Shown here: positions 35,601-43,816 of the stretch, piece after piece
How the letters are laid out: each line of letters opens with the position of its first letter
Position numbering within the stretch: position 1 is the first letter of the stretch
Assembly (NCBI GenBank): GCA_963816775.1
Contig: CAWFLX010000065.1
Location: 82,063-146,062 of the forward strand
Direction: 5' to 3'
From: JAFAXD01 sp963816775
GTDB lineage: Bacteria > Pseudomonadota > Alphaproteobacteria > Rhizobiales > Xanthobacteraceae
DNA length: 64,000 bases
Position numbers and translations under genes: made by a program
Notes under the pieces: model-generated
Databases searched by the model: none
What the model was told of the DNA's origin: nothing
Seen by the model: the letters and a program-made list of their open reading frames with translations, nothing else

Positions 35601-35694
35601 GCGATAGGCCATGAAGCCCAGGCCAGCAAAGCCGATCAGCATCATCGCCCACGTTGACGGCTCAGGTACGGCAGAGAAATTGAGTTGCGTCTGT
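35535..35694 (-). pseudogene. PEP-CTERM protein C-terminal remnant
   Basis: The minus-strand reading gives SAVPEPSTWAMMLIGFAGLG followed by FMAYRRAKKSAAVW and a TAA at 35535. This is a complete PEP-CTERM sorting signal: the VPEPS motif, a hydrophobic helix and an Arg-rich end. An in-frame stop lies just upstream, so only the anchor remains. No exosortase gene is in the window. Confidence 0.75.
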
Positions 35695-35868
35695 CATTGT
35701 GCGCCTCACATCAAATATAGAACTAGAGCGAGCACGAGCGTTCCCACGATTCAGTGCAGTATGGCGGCAGGCATCGCTCAAGCATGACGCAATCAGCCGC
35801 GCAACGCCCATCTCGCGCATGTTGCCGAGCGTCATCGGCGGGCCGGGCGGTCGCTTGGGCTTCGCCAT
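35662..35868 (-). pseudogene. Truncated MTLGNMR-family small protein
   Basis: RPPGPPMTLGNMREMGVARL and CLSDACRH match a short Rhizobiales protein family that normally continues into a zinc-binding Cys-rich end. Here the sequence leaves the family after CRHTAL. Other fragments of the same gene lie at 36231, 43526 and 47053, usually next to PF04392 genes. Confidence 0.55.
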
Positions 35869-36148
35869 TACCCGTCATCCCTGTCGCTGAGCGGTAGGCG
35901 GTGAAGCGATAGTATTCGACGACGTACACGCGGATGGCCGACGATAAGTTCGCAGCCTTGCGCTCGCGCTCACTGTCGATTTTCGAAACAAGAGCTGCGG
36001 CAGTGATGTTTTGAGCAACTGCGACTTCCTTGAGCGCGTTCCAGAACGCGCCTTCCAGGCTCACGCTGCTGTGGCGGCCTTTGATGCTCACTGATTGCTT
36101 CACGACCAATGATTTGATCGGCATGGCGCGACGGCGGTCTAATTTCAT
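35723..36148 (-). CDS. Ribbon-helix-helix domain protein
   Basis: The 141-residue frame has an RHH_4-type core at about 25-80: SIKGRHSSVSLEGAFWNALK, then LSSAIRVYVVEYYR. Such proteins bind DNA as dimers through the beta ribbon (SVSLEG). The C-terminal 50 residues overlap the MTLGNMR fragment in another frame and are probably not native. It is a paralogue of the gene at 36289 just upstream. Confidence 0.65.
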   Translation of the reverse strand: MKLDRRRAMPIKSLVVKQSVSIKGRHSSVSLEGAFWNALKEVAVAQNITAAALVSKIDSERERKAANLSSAIRVYVVEYYRFTAYRSATGMTGNGEAQATARPADDARQHARDGRCAADCVMLERCLPPYCTESWERSCSL

Positions 36149-36230
36149 CCCTCGATCACCCTAGTCGCTGCTGGTGCGTCAGGGTTCTTGACATTGATCC
36201 AATCGGGCGACCAGCCCGACCGATACTGCC

Positions 36231-36288
36231 GAGCTCGCGCATATTGCCGAGCGTCATGGGCGGACCGGCGGCTGCTTGCGCTCCGCCA
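36231..36288 (-). pseudogene. MTLGNMR-family fragment
   Basis: GCTCGCGCATATTGCCGAGC followed by GTCATGGGCGGACCGG encodes PPMTLGNMRELG on the minus strand. Only the first dozen codons remain. Confidence 0.45.
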
Positions 36289-36564
36289 TCATTTCCCCTT
36301 GTGCTTGCGCTCGGCTAAGCGGCGATAGTGATCGAGGACGAACAGGCGGATTGCCGATGACAGGTTGCCGTGCTTCCGCTCGTTGGCGATTGTGGACACG
36401 AGGTCTGACAATGGAATTTTTCGAGTTGCTGCGATTTTCTTGAGCGCACTCCAGAAGGCATCTTCCAAGGAGACGCTGGTCTTGTGCCCGGCGATGTAGG
36501 TCGATCTTCTTTTCAAAACCTGCGACGGTTTCCGGGGCGAGTCGGTGGGGCGCTTGCGCTTCAC
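36289..36564 (-). CDS. Ribbon-helix-helix domain protein
   Basis: The 91-residue protein has the core YIAGHKTSVSLEDAFWSALK and LSSAIRLFVLDHYRRLAE. It is full length for RHH_4 and similar to the neighbour at 35723, indicating a local duplication. Its ATG overlaps the stop of the upstream PF04392 gene (ATGA), so the two are translationally coupled. The DNA target is unknown; autoregulation is plausible. Confidence 0.75.
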   Translation of the reverse strand: MKRKRPTDSPRKPSQVLKRRSTYIAGHKTSVSLEDAFWSALKKIAATRKIPLSDLVSTIANERKHGNLSSAIRLFVLDHYRRLAERKHKGK

Positions 36565-37553
36565 TCAATCACCTCGTCGGCACGGGCGAGCAATTGTGGT
36601 GGAATGTCGAGGCCGAGTGCCTTGGCGGTCTTGAGGTTGATAACAAACTCGAATTTTGTTGGTTGCTGTACCGGCAGGTCAGAAGGTTTTTCCCCCTTGA
36701 GGATGCGCGCGGCGAACACACCGCCTTGCCTATAGGAATCGAAGAGGTTCGCCCCGTAGCTTGCTTGGCCTCCGGCATCGGCAAACTCACGCCATTGATA
36801 TATCGCGGGCGAATGCAATTTATTTGCTAGTGCGAGCACCTGCCCACGCTGAGCAGTGAAAAATGGATCGGCAGCGACTAACACTCCTGCGACGGATCTC
36901 TCCGCAAATGTCGCGAACGCTTCGTCTATCTGCGGCACCGCGCTCGCATAGCTCAGCACCAAATCGCGCCCGACGGATTGGGCGGCATTTTTAATGCCAT
37001 CGACCTGAATTTGCGTATCGGGCCGGGTTGGGTTCAAGAGCACCCCAAAGGGGCCGCTGGATGGCACCAGCTCGTTCAATAATTCAAGCCGCTTCGGGTC
37101 TAGTTCGATAGTAAGGGCAGCCACCCCGGTCACGTTGCCTCCGGGCCGGTTAAGGCTCTCTACCAAGCCGCTACGAACAGGATCCGGGATCGGCGCGAAC
37201 ACAATCGGTATTGTTGTTGTTGCGCTCTTCGCCGCTAGAGCAGGTCCGGGACCTCCCGAAGTGATGATAACGGCAACAGGAATCTTGACCAATTCGGCTG
37301 CCAAACCCGGAAGCTGATCGAGTTGGTTGTTCGCGTAACGATATTCCATGCGGACTGTTTGTCCGACCTCATATCCAGCCTGTTTCAATGCAAGGTTTAT
37401 GGCAGCGACGCGTCCTGCTGGGGCTTCGGCTGACGAAGAGGCTAGGAAACCGACCACTGGCATAGTTGTCGCGGGCTGCTGCCCGCGCGCGACCAGCGGC
37501 CACACCGCGCCGCCGCCGAGTGCCGCGATGAACGCGCGCCGCCTCATGGCCAT
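36561..37553 (-). CDS. PF04392 ABC transporter substrate-binding protein
   Basis: The 330-residue periplasmic protein begins MAMRRRAFIAALGGGAVWPL (Tat/Sec-like leader) after a GGGAGGG site. The domain shows VVGFLASSSAEAPAGRVAA, FAPIPDPVRSGLVESLNRPG and, near the end, PTKFEFVINLKTAKALGL with a terminal RADEVIE. This family is very abundant in Bradyrhizobium; ligands are mostly unknown. It is coupled to the RHH gene. Four other complete or broken copies lie on this island. Confidence 0.88.
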   Translation of the reverse strand: MAMRRRAFIAALGGGAVWPLVARGQQPATTMPVVGFLASSSAEAPAGRVAAINLALKQAGYEVGQTVRMEYRYANNQLDQLPGLAAELVKIPVAVIITSGGPGPALAAKSATTTIPIVFAPIPDPVRSGLVESLNRPGGNVTGVAALTIELDPKRLELLNELVPSSGPFGVLLNPTRPDTQIQVDGIKNAAQSVGRDLVLSYASAVPQIDEAFATFAERSVAGVLVAADPFFTAQRGQVLALANKLHSPAIYQWREFADAGGQASYGANLFDSYRQGGVFAARILKGEKPSDLPVQQPTKFEFVINLKTAKALGLDIPPQLLARADEVIE

Positions 37554-37693
37554 CCCTCCCGGAAGGGAGCCCAGGCTAACACATTCGCCGGGCGTCAGCG
37601 CATTGGGTGAGAAGGCTTGGGCCGCCGATTGATCCAGCCCTTTTCGTACATGGCTTTGACGCTCCAAAACACAATTAAATTATCGCCCCGCCT

Positions 37694-38083
37694 CTATTTC
37701 ACAATGCCCAGCTGAATGTGGATATCGCGTACGTTACGATAAACAGCATCGGCCGCTTCATGGATCGTCCGGCGCGGATGAAGGCGACAATTGGCTACGG
37801 CGCTTCCTGCAATCGCGTGCTTCCCCGCGTCCGAGAAGTTCGACCAGATCCCCTGCTCACCCGCGTTGGTGCGTTGGCGATCCAGCTGATCCATTATGTT
37901 CAAGATGTAATTGCCGACCTCAAGCACCTCCTGGGACGGCGCGCCCGCCAGAACCTCCCCGGCACGCTTGGCCGAACCGAATGCGTGAATGGCGACCGAA
38001 CATGGAGTGGTCGCATCAATTGGCTCGGCGAGGGTCGGAGCGGCTGTGGCGGTGATGATGACTGCTAGAAGTGATCGCTTCAT
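37694..38083 (-). CDS. Hypothetical exported protein
   Basis: The 129-residue protein has a clear signal peptide, MKRSLLAVIITATAAPTLAE. Two Cys (CSVAIHAF, ANCRLHP) could form a disulphide. The helical body (EVLEVGNYILNIMDQLDRQR) has no recognised family. A longer frame from 38188 adds a non-native leader. Confidence 0.6.
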   Translation of the reverse strand: MKRSLLAVIITATAAPTLAEPIDATTPCSVAIHAFGSAKRAGEVLAGAPSQEVLEVGNYILNIMDQLDRQRTNAGEQGIWSNFSDAGKHAIAGSAVANCRLHPRRTIHEAADAVYRNVRDIHIQLGIVK

Positions 38084-38199
38084 CGTGGTGCAACGTCCCC
38101 AGGTTACCGACTGGTGTATGCACAATAATGGTCGAATTATCCATCGGCGTGCTTCGCGCGCCTTCCTTTGGCGGCTGCTTGTTCGCATTTAGACCTCGC

Positions 38200-38262
38200 T
38201 CTCGTTCGGTGACGCCCGCGCCGAGTGCCGCGATGAACTCGCGCCTCTATCTGGGCCATTCC
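38200..38262 (-). pseudogene. N-terminal remnant of a PF04392 gene
   Basis: The minus strand encodes RREFIAALGAG, the leader motif of this family (compare the leaders at 37553 and 42010). Nothing of the rest of the gene follows. Confidence 0.5.
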
Positions 38263-38298
38263 ATTCAAAGCAATTCGTCGACAGTCGCCTACGGTGCA

Positions 38299-38469
38299 TC
38301 ACTCTTTGACGGCAAGCTTGTCCGCATTCTCATCGAGAAACTTTCGGATGTTATCGACCTCGCCGAGAAGTTTTTCCCATTGGGCCTTGTAGAGAGTCAC
38401 CGGGAACCGTCCGAGCCCGTACAGACTCACGCCGCTCTTTTCGCTGACCTTTAGTTTCATCTCGCTCAT
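38299..38469 (-). CDS. Small conserved Rhizobiales protein (56 aa)
   Basis: MSEMKLKVSEKSGVSLYGLG continues with RFPVTLYKAQWEKLL, a recognisable uncharacterised family with a conserved YGLGRFPVTLY motif. GGAG lies 9 bases before the ATG. It is probably cytoplasmic, and its function is unknown. Confidence 0.7.
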   Translation of the reverse strand: MSEMKLKVSEKSGVSLYGLGRFPVTLYKAQWEKLLGEVDNIRKFLDENADKLAVKE

Positions 38470-39140
38470 TGGAATTTCTCCGTTGTATTGCGTTTTTTTG
38501 GTGACTGGAATGGTGGCATCTAATTGTCGCAATGTCGCGACAGGAGCTATACGCGTTGGCGACAGCGGCATCGGTCTAATCAGCAGAGCTGCAGAGGCCG
38601 ACGTATTTAAAGAGCCAGACCTGGATCGGTTAATATCGGTCACCCTTCCGCTCGTCAGCTTGGAGCAGTCACAAGCGCGACCTCGCCTTCGCCCACAAGC
38701 GCCCCCCGGCCTCGCCTCTACCAAGAGCCTACGCTCCTACCCATTAGCTGAAAGAGACTCCGTATTGCGCCGAGACCGAGCAACGCGGTCGCGCGTCTGC
38801 TTGCGCCTGCGCTCGCATTCAATACAGCCCGGCTTGTGTAACGCTACGTGCCAGACGCTCCACCTCATCACAGAGAGCGATCACGTCCGGAAGGCGCGTA
38901 GCGCGGCAAACCCTGGTCGTTAGCGCGAAAGCTCTGTTCTATCCATACTGTTACACTTATGCTGTTGGTGCTCGATGGGGTCGGGTGGCACCAGCGAACC
39001 TCGAGGATCTCGTGCCGCGTCCCTCCGGCTATCGGGATACCAAAGCGCCACGATGTGCTGGCCGTCACAACCTATCGGACCAATTCGGCGTAGATGTTGT
39101 AGTTGATAGTGTATCGCTTTCCTTTTGGGCGGAGGAAAAC
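38470..39140. other. Gap between microprotein genes
   Basis: Besides composite repeat copy 3, I see no frame with a ribosome-binding site. The last 40 bases carry the promoter and ribosome-binding region of the gene at 39141. Confidence 0.45.
38667..38770. repeat. Island composite repeat, copy 3
   Basis: Left module CACAAGCGCGACCTCGCC, TTCGCCCACAAGC; right module AGAGCCTACGCTCCTACCC, TTAGCTGAAAGAGACTCC. It shares the short right-module type with copies 4 and 7. Confidence 0.75.
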
Positions 39141-39326
39141 ATGTCAATCAGCATCACAGCTCAATCTCATCTGCATCAGCACCCGGGAGTTTGGCTGGGA
39201 GCCAAGCTGGCGCTGGCGCTAGTCGCAATATTGCTGCTCAGCCTGACCGCTGCGGGGCTTGAGACGCGATACGGAGTGGCACCGTCGGCTGACAGTGCGA
39301 CGTCGTGGGTGCTCTTCGGCGAGTGA
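39141..39326 (+). CDS. Small membrane protein (61 aa)
   Basis: The protein begins MSISITAQSHLHQHPGVW and has one long hydrophobic segment (LALALVAILLLSLTAAGL). GGAGGAAAAC immediately precedes the ATG. It ends SWVLFGE. It forms a short same-strand series with the next two genes. No family is recognised. Confidence 0.6.
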   Translation: MSISITAQSHLHQHPGVWLGAKLALALVAILLLSLTAAGLETRYGVAPSADSATSWVLFGE

Positions 39327-39391
39327 ATTGGCAGCCTTTTCCTTTGCGCGTCGTCGAAACAAATCGGTGTCGGCTTAAATTGGAGGACGCT

Positions 39392-39568
39392 ATGAAACGG
39401 TTCGGGTTCGTGTGCACTCTCGCCATTTTTGGTTTTGCCGCGTTCGTCTGGCTAATCCCGGGAACTGCTCCCGCGTCTGATCGGACAACCGTCAGCCAGG
39501 TTAACATCCAAGAGCTTATGCGGAACGCGCACGGCCTGCCCGACACCACTGTGGTCGAACCATTCTGA
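39392..39568 (+). CDS. Small exported protein (58 aa)
   Basis: MKRFGFVCTLAIFGFAAFVW is a signal peptide, probably cleaved after TAPAS. The mature part of about 30 residues contains QVNIQELMRNAHGLPDTTV. GGAGGACGCT lies before the ATG. It resembles short uncharacterised Bradyrhizobium proteins with the QELM...LP pattern. Confidence 0.6.
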   Translation: MKRFGFVCTLAIFGFAAFVWLIPGTAPASDRTTVSQVNIQELMRNAHGLPDTTVVEPF

Positions 39569-39620
39569 ACGCGATCTAATTCTGATTTGTGGCTGGCCGA
39601 CCTTCCTCATGGAGGAACTT

Positions 39621-39824
39621 ATGGAGCGCGTGCTTTTCCAGGAAATCGCAACGCCCGCAGACCTTCACGAACACCACAAGTGGGCTCGCAGGGTAGGTGC
39701 GTTCTACGGCATTCTGTTCCTCGGTGGTATCAGCTTTGTGGTTGTCCACCATCACTATCAACCTACGAACCACGTGAAGCCCGCCGTAACGTCGGTCGCC
39801 GCGATCAACCATCTTCAGCGCTGA
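39621..39824 (+). CDS. Small membrane protein (67 aa)
   Basis: The protein starts MERVLFQEIATPADLHEHHKW in abbreviated form (MERVLFQEIA), with one helix (GAFYGILFLGGISFVVV) followed by a His cluster (HHHY). GGAGGAAC is 4 bases before the ATG; an earlier ATG at 39609 lacks such a site. No family is recognised. Confidence 0.55.
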   Translation: MERVLFQEIATPADLHEHHKWARRVGAFYGILFLGGISFVVVHHHYQPTNHVKPAVTSVAAINHLQR

Positions 39825-40307
39825 GATTCGGCCCCGGCCAGAACCGAGGAGGGTGTCGGGCCAGGGCCGTCGTGCCGCTGGAGGGTGACCCCAAGCGAGC
39901 TGAAGCCACCCAGCAAACGTCTGAAAGCGCCACAGTCACAAGCGCGACCAGCCTTCGCCCACAAGCACCCCGGGCCTCGCCTCTTCAAGAGCCTGCGCTC
40001 CTGTTCATTAGCTGAAAGAGACTCCTTATTGCGCCAGCACCGCCGCCCTAGCGAAGCGCCTTGCCTCGCACACAGGACAATCACCGATGCGGCTTGCTCA
40101 AAGTCCGCTTTCCACCACATAGCGACCGAATAGCGGACATACAGACAGGTCGGCTTCGTGCCAGGAAGAGACTCAGCACCGCAGCAAACAGCGGCGTTAT
40201 CCGATCACTCATGTGCCCGCGCCTTAGACGATATGCAGAAACCGGGTGGAACGGCGGTCGCAGTGCCGCGATTGTTGACGTGTTACGCCTAGCTCGGAGT
40301 GCAACCC
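39825..40307. other. Gap with composite repeat copy 4
   Basis: No gene is supported. About half of the stretch is repeat-derived. The remainder should hold the promoter of the thioesterase gene. Confidence 0.45.
39932..40035. repeat. Island composite repeat, copy 4
   Basis: Left module CACAAGCGCGACCAGCC, TTCGCCCACAAGCACCC; right module AGAGCCTGCGCTCCTG, TTAGCTGAAAGAGACTCC, TTATTGCG. The similarity to copy 7 continues to CACACAGGACAAT (to about 40083). Confidence 0.8.
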
Positions 40308-40790
40308 ATGACGAAATCATCTGTTGGCAAACGGTATGGCGTCATCGATGACGACCAGCGGCGTGCAATGAGCGGCCTCGAATTTGTCGAAGGGCTCGTC
40401 AACGGTACGTTGCCCCTGAACACGATGGCGGAAACCCTCGGCTATGACATTGTCGAGGTTTCCAGGGGCCGCGTCATTGCCGCCGCAGAGCCCCATGAGG
40501 GTCACCGCAATCCTGCCGGTACGGTTCACGGAGGTCTTGCGGCAACGTTGCTGGATAGCTGTATGGGGCTCGCGATCCAGTCCATGCTGGAAAAGGGCTT
40601 TGCGGAAACAACACTCGAGTTCAAGATTTCTCTACTTAGGCCTATCACCCCGCAAACCGGCCTGGTGCAGGCTGAAGGCAAGGTCATTAGTTGTGGGCGC
40701 CGTGTCGGTACGGCTGAAGGAAAGTTGACGGACAAAAATGGACGAGTTCTCGCTCACGGCTCGACAACTTGTTTGATCTTCGAGCATTGA
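40308..40790 (+). CDS. PaaI-family hotdog thioesterase
   Basis: The 160-residue protein has the hotdog signature NPAGTVHGGLAATLLDSCMG, with the catalytic Asp in LLDS, preceded by GRVIAAAEPHEGH and followed by TTLEFKISLLRPI. It would hydrolyse a short or aromatic acyl-CoA. GGAG lies 8 bases before the ATG at 40308; a GTG at 40299 is an alternative. It is one of few clearly metabolic genes on the island. Confidence 0.9.
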   Translation: MTKSSVGKRYGVIDDDQRRAMSGLEFVEGLVNGTLPLNTMAETLGYDIVEVSRGRVIAAAEPHEGHRNPAGTVHGGLAATLLDSCMGLAIQSMLEKGFAETTLEFKISLLRPITPQTGLVQAEGKVISCGRRVGTAEGKLTDKNGRVLAHGSTTCLIFEH

Positions 40791-40883
40791 AAGCCCAACG
40801 GCGGCACCTCCATTTGGAGGCTCGATCATCCCTCGATGATAAATTCCAGTCCCGTCATGTCCGCTTCGGGTCAAAAGGCTCAC

Positions 40884-40985
40884 GTCCCTAAACGCGACCC
40901 GGCCTTCGCCCACAAGCACCCGGGGCCTCGCCTAATAGGTAGCCTGCGCTCCTGGCGATTTGCGCTTGGAGCCTCCTTTTTCGAG
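40884..40985. repeat. Island composite repeat, copy 5
   Basis: ACGCGACCCGGCCTTCGCCC, GGGGCCTCGCCTAATAGG, AGCCTGCGCTCCTGG and GCGCTTGGAGCCTCCTTTT. Almost identical to copy 1. Its right edge meets an MTLGNMR fragment downstream of the PF04392 gene. Confidence 0.8.
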
Positions 40986-41017
40986 CGTCACCGGCGGGCC
41001 AGCGGGGTGCTTGCGCT

Positions 41018-42010
41018 TCACTCGATCACTTCGTCAGCGCGCACTAGAACCGAAGGTGGGATGGCAATGCCGAGAGTTTTTGCGCTATTCCGATTAATCA
41101 CGAGTTCAATCACGGTCGGCTGCTCTATCGGTAGCTCGACCGCCTTGGCTCCTTTCAAGATGCGGTCAACAAAATAGGCGACTCGCCGGTATGATTCGAT
41201 CAGTCGTGGTCCGTAAGTACAGAGCGCCCCAGCTTGAGCCATAACGGACCAGCCTGACACGACTGGCATCTTCCGGCTCATCGCAAAGTTGATGATGTGC
41301 TGACGGTTTTCGACAACGAATCCATCAGAAAATAAGACCATGGCTCGTGGCGGGTCAGCTCCTATAGCGTCAAGTGCGCGATCTAATTCCACTCGATTAG
41401 GTATCGGAAAGAACGCTATCTCGATGCCGAGTTGCCGAGCCTTTGCCTCAGAATCGGCACGTTCCAGAAGTTGGCCAGGATGCAAAGGGTTCGCAAGGAC
41501 AGCGATACGGCGAACGTCAGGCATTATTTCGTGCAACAACTCAAGGCGCTTTCCGTTCAGCTCCGGCGTCATGAGGCTAACGCCGGTTGCGTTGTTGAGC
41601 GGATGAGCCAAGTCTTTGGCGATGCCCAAGGTTACAGGATCAGCGCTAAATTCATAAACGGCCGGGATAGTTCGGCGGCCCTTGACAACGATCCCGGTCG
41701 CCGCTGCGTGAGTGACGATGACCTCAACGTGTTCGCTCTCCAATTGGTCGACCAACGCGGGTATCCGTTCAGGCGCGAAGTTGGCGAACAGCAGATCGAG
41801 TACGAGTGAGCGCGGCTCGACGTAGCCATATCCGGCGAGCCCGTCGCGGAGCGCAGCTATAAAATCCCTGGCGGTGGCCTCATCGTAACCGCTGATGAAG
41901 CCGACCCGCGCCGGGGAAGATCGCTGAACTGCCAAGGCTGGCTTCGCGGATGCGGCCACACCCGCTATGCCGCAAAGCCCCGTAATGAACTCGCGCCGCC
42001 TCATGGCCAT
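41018..42010 (-). CDS. PF04392 ABC transporter substrate-binding protein
   Basis: The 330-residue exported protein starts MAMRRREFITGLCGIAGVAA (twin-Arg-like leader, cut near KPALA). The body has RVGFISGYDEATARDFIAAL, EFSADPVTLGIAKDLAHPLN and the usual end VIELVINRNSAKTLGI with RADEVIE. It is as long as the copy at 36561 but diverged, so the two are old paralogues rather than recent duplicates. Ligand unknown. Confidence 0.88.
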   Translation of the reverse strand: MAMRRREFITGLCGIAGVAASAKPALAVQRSSPARVGFISGYDEATARDFIAALRDGLAGYGYVEPRSLVLDLLFANFAPERIPALVDQLESEHVEVIVTHAAATGIVVKGRRTIPAVYEFSADPVTLGIAKDLAHPLNNATGVSLMTPELNGKRLELLHEIMPDVRRIAVLANPLHPGQLLERADSEAKARQLGIEIAFFPIPNRVELDRALDAIGADPPRAMVLFSDGFVVENRQHIINFAMSRKMPVVSGWSVMAQAGALCTYGPRLIESYRRVAYFVDRILKGAKAVELPIEQPTVIELVINRNSAKTLGIAIPPSVLVRADEVIE

Positions 42011-42211
42011 CCCTCCCGAAAGGATGCCCAGGCTACCACATTCCGCCACTCGGCCTGACGACGTTTTCGCGACGCATTGTTGCCGAACCGCACTAGTCGC
42101 AGACCGGCAGAACAATTTCCCAATGCCGACGCGGAACCAGACCTGCCTGGTTGGATTTCCTCCACAAGTGCGAAGTCCTGCGATGGGTACGCCCGGTGTG
42201 GGACAAGCGAA

Positions 42212-42254
42212 GGGCAGCGGCCTGCATGAGGAGTAGGTCGCTGCCCTTTTATTT
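42212..42254 (+). terminator. Rho-independent terminator
   Basis: GGGCAGCG (42212-42219) pairs with CGCTGCCC (42239-42246), followed by TTTTATTT. The loop of 19 bases is long. Confidence 0.65.
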
Positions 42255-42382
42255 AGGCCGTCGCGCCGACCCTCCAGCAAACAAAATTGGTCACCAAATG
42301 CTCGCCAACTCGTGACCACGGTTTATTGACCCTCGGATCGCACGGAGAGTATCGGTGGTTTCGGCCCCCCCAAAGAGCCCAC

Positions 42383-42433
42383 GGTCCCGGTCGCTGCCCC
42401 CTTCCCCTCCCCAGCGACCGGGACCATTTTATT
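42383..42433 (+). terminator. Strong rho-independent terminator
   Basis: The perfect 14-bp stem GGTCCCGGTCGCTG / CAGCGACCGGGACC has a C-rich loop and ATTTTATT after it. Confidence 0.8.
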
Positions 42434-42453
42434 GGTCACTCGCGAGTGAGTTG

Positions 42454-42627
42454 ATGGCCCTTAATAAGACGCTGCAACCTGAGTCGAGCGTCGGGGACCG
42501 TCGGGACACCAGTTATGGTGTCGGCCACATGCAGGAGGTCCGCCTGCAACCCCCTCGGAACGTTGTGCCAAAGGATTATTGCGGCGGCTCCAAGTTGGGC
42601 CAATGTTGCTGCGGTGCAGTCTGTTAG
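42454..42627 (+). CDS. Hypothetical Cys-rich microprotein (57 aa)
   Basis: The frame starts MALNKTLQPESSVGDRRD and ends CGGSKLGQCCCGAVC, with five Cys in the last sixteen residues. Only a weak GAGTGAG precedes the ATG. It lies just after a terminator and 39 bases before the next supported gene. No family is recognised. Confidence 0.3.
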   Translation: MALNKTLQPESSVGDRRDTSYGVGHMQEVRLQPPRNVVPKDYCGGSKLGQCCCGAVC

Positions 42628-42665
42628 GGCATTTGAACGCCTCTGAGCGGCGCTAGGAGAAAACG

Positions 42666-42842
42666 ATGCTTTCGAATGATTATAGCCGCCTACATGCGGC
42701 CTGCCTCGTCATGGCCCGACAGTATGATTTGCCTGGCATTCAGGCCCGCTGGCTTGTGATGGCGGAGGCTTCGCGAGACCTTGCAAATGTCGTCGAGAAG
42801 AAACGGCGACACTCACGTAATGTAATTCCGCTTAAAATGTAA
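42666..42842 (+). CDS. Small conserved helical protein (58 aa)
   Basis: MLSNDYSRLHAACLVMARQY, then QARWLVMAEASRDLANVVE, reads as an alpha-helical family common in Bradyrhizobium, of unknown role. GGAGAAAAC lies directly before the ATG, and a strong terminator follows 28 bases after the stop. This gives a complete small transcription unit. Confidence 0.6.
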   Translation: MLSNDYSRLHAACLVMARQYDLPGIQARWLVMAEASRDLANVVEKKRRHSRNVIPLKM

Positions 42843-42869
42843 TTCCACTGAGACTTAATTAGAATTCCG

Positions 42870-42900
42870 GAGGCCGTCTTTCGGGGCGGCCTCTTTTTTT
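42870..42900 (+). terminator. Strong rho-independent terminator
   Basis: GAGGCCG (42870-42876) pairs with CGGCCTC (42887-42893) and is followed by seven T residues. Confidence 0.9.
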
Positions 42901-42985
42901 AACAGTCAGCGTTCCGCCATTCACGACAAGGGCCGAAGGGCTGGCACGTTCAAGGTTTGTTGGTTGGGTTGGACGGCTTAGTTTT

Positions 42986-43291
42986 TTACTGGCCCTTCTG
43001 CGAGTCCCGCATCGCTTCAAGGCAGACCACAAACTCGACATAACTCGGCGTTTGTCGTGCGTTGGTTTGTAGGCAGCGAACTTTGGCCGTTTCGGAAAAC
43101 GTCGGCCAGCCCTTGACGATATCGCCACGGGCTCGACTTTCGCTTGCTTCGCACATTTCCGCCGTTCTTCCGGTAACCCCGGCCAAATCGATGGCCGCAC
43201 GGCATGTCGGTTTGACGTTATAGGTTGGAACGGTAGCGGCCACGTTGAAGATCAGGCCAGTACCAACGAAAAGCGTCGCAATGGGCATCAT
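42986..43291 (-). CDS. Small exported protein of a conserved Rhizobiales family
   Basis: The protein has about 101 residues: a signal-like start (MMPIATLFVGTGLIFNVAA) and then KPTCRAAIDLAGVTGRTAEM, KVRCLQTN and SYVEFVVCLEAMRDS. These belong to a widespread uncharacterised secreted family with conserved Cys and the YVELxxCLEMMRD ending. Start codons at 43291 and 43288 are adjacent, and no strong ribosome-binding site is seen. Confidence 0.65.
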   Translation of the reverse strand: MMPIATLFVGTGLIFNVAATVPTYNVKPTCRAAIDLAGVTGRTAEMCEASESRARGDIVKGWPTFSETAKVRCLQTNARQTPSYVEFVVCLEAMRDSQKGQ

Positions 43292-43525
43292 GAAAAGACT
43301 TTCTGATTTGGTCCGCTGTTTGCACGCCCTCAACCCCCGGTCGGCAACATCGAAGCGGGGGGAACGTTAACTGGCTTGCATTGAAGACCTCGGCCGTGGG
43401 GGGCACAGCCGAGGTCCTTAGTACGCCTGAGCACCTCGGGGGCTGGGGGGCTTGGGAGGCGCCCGGCATCTGCGTAACTTTGAGCCGGCCTCCTTCCTGC
43501 GTCTGTATAAAATAGCTCGCTCACG

Positions 43526-43580
43526 GCGTGCTCGCGCATATTGCCGAGCGTCATCCCTGGGCCGTCGGGTTGTTTGGGTT
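43526..43580 (-). pseudogene. MTLGNMR-family fragment
   Basis: GCTCGCGCATATTGCCGAGC and GTCATCCCTGGGCC encode PGMTLGNMREHAV on the minus strand. It directly follows the PF04392 tail remnant, repeating the arrangement seen at 41018 and 36289. Confidence 0.5.
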
Positions 43581-43770
43581 TCACTCGATCACATCGTCGG
43601 CTCGAATTGACGCAGGAAAGCACCGTATTCGCGGGTGGAAAGCGGGATTTAAACTTGATGCCCAGCGCCTTGGCAGTTTTCAAGTTGACGACCAGGTCGA
43701 AACGTGTGGGTCGTTCGATTGGCAAGTCAGAGAGGCGCGCGCCCTTGAGAATTTTGTTCTTGCGCTCGGC
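43581..43770 (-). pseudogene. C-terminal remnant of a PF04392 gene
   Basis: KNKILKGARLSDLPIERPTR and FDLVVNLKTAKALGIKF are the conserved C-terminal end of the family. A frame break follows before the expected RADDVIE end. Nothing of the first 250 residues is left. Confidence 0.7.
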
Positions 43771-43816
43771 GGCTCGGGCCCATGCTGGAAGGCTATCGAC
43801 GGTATGCTCGATCGGC

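Larger units (their letters stand above)
42011..42453. other. Gap with two plus-strand terminators
   Basis: A 37-codon frame at 42123-42236 (MPTRNQTC...) ends inside the first hairpin but lacks a ribosome-binding site. Otherwise only the terminators at 42212 and 42383 stand out, so a short plus-strand transcript probably arises here. Confidence 0.45.
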
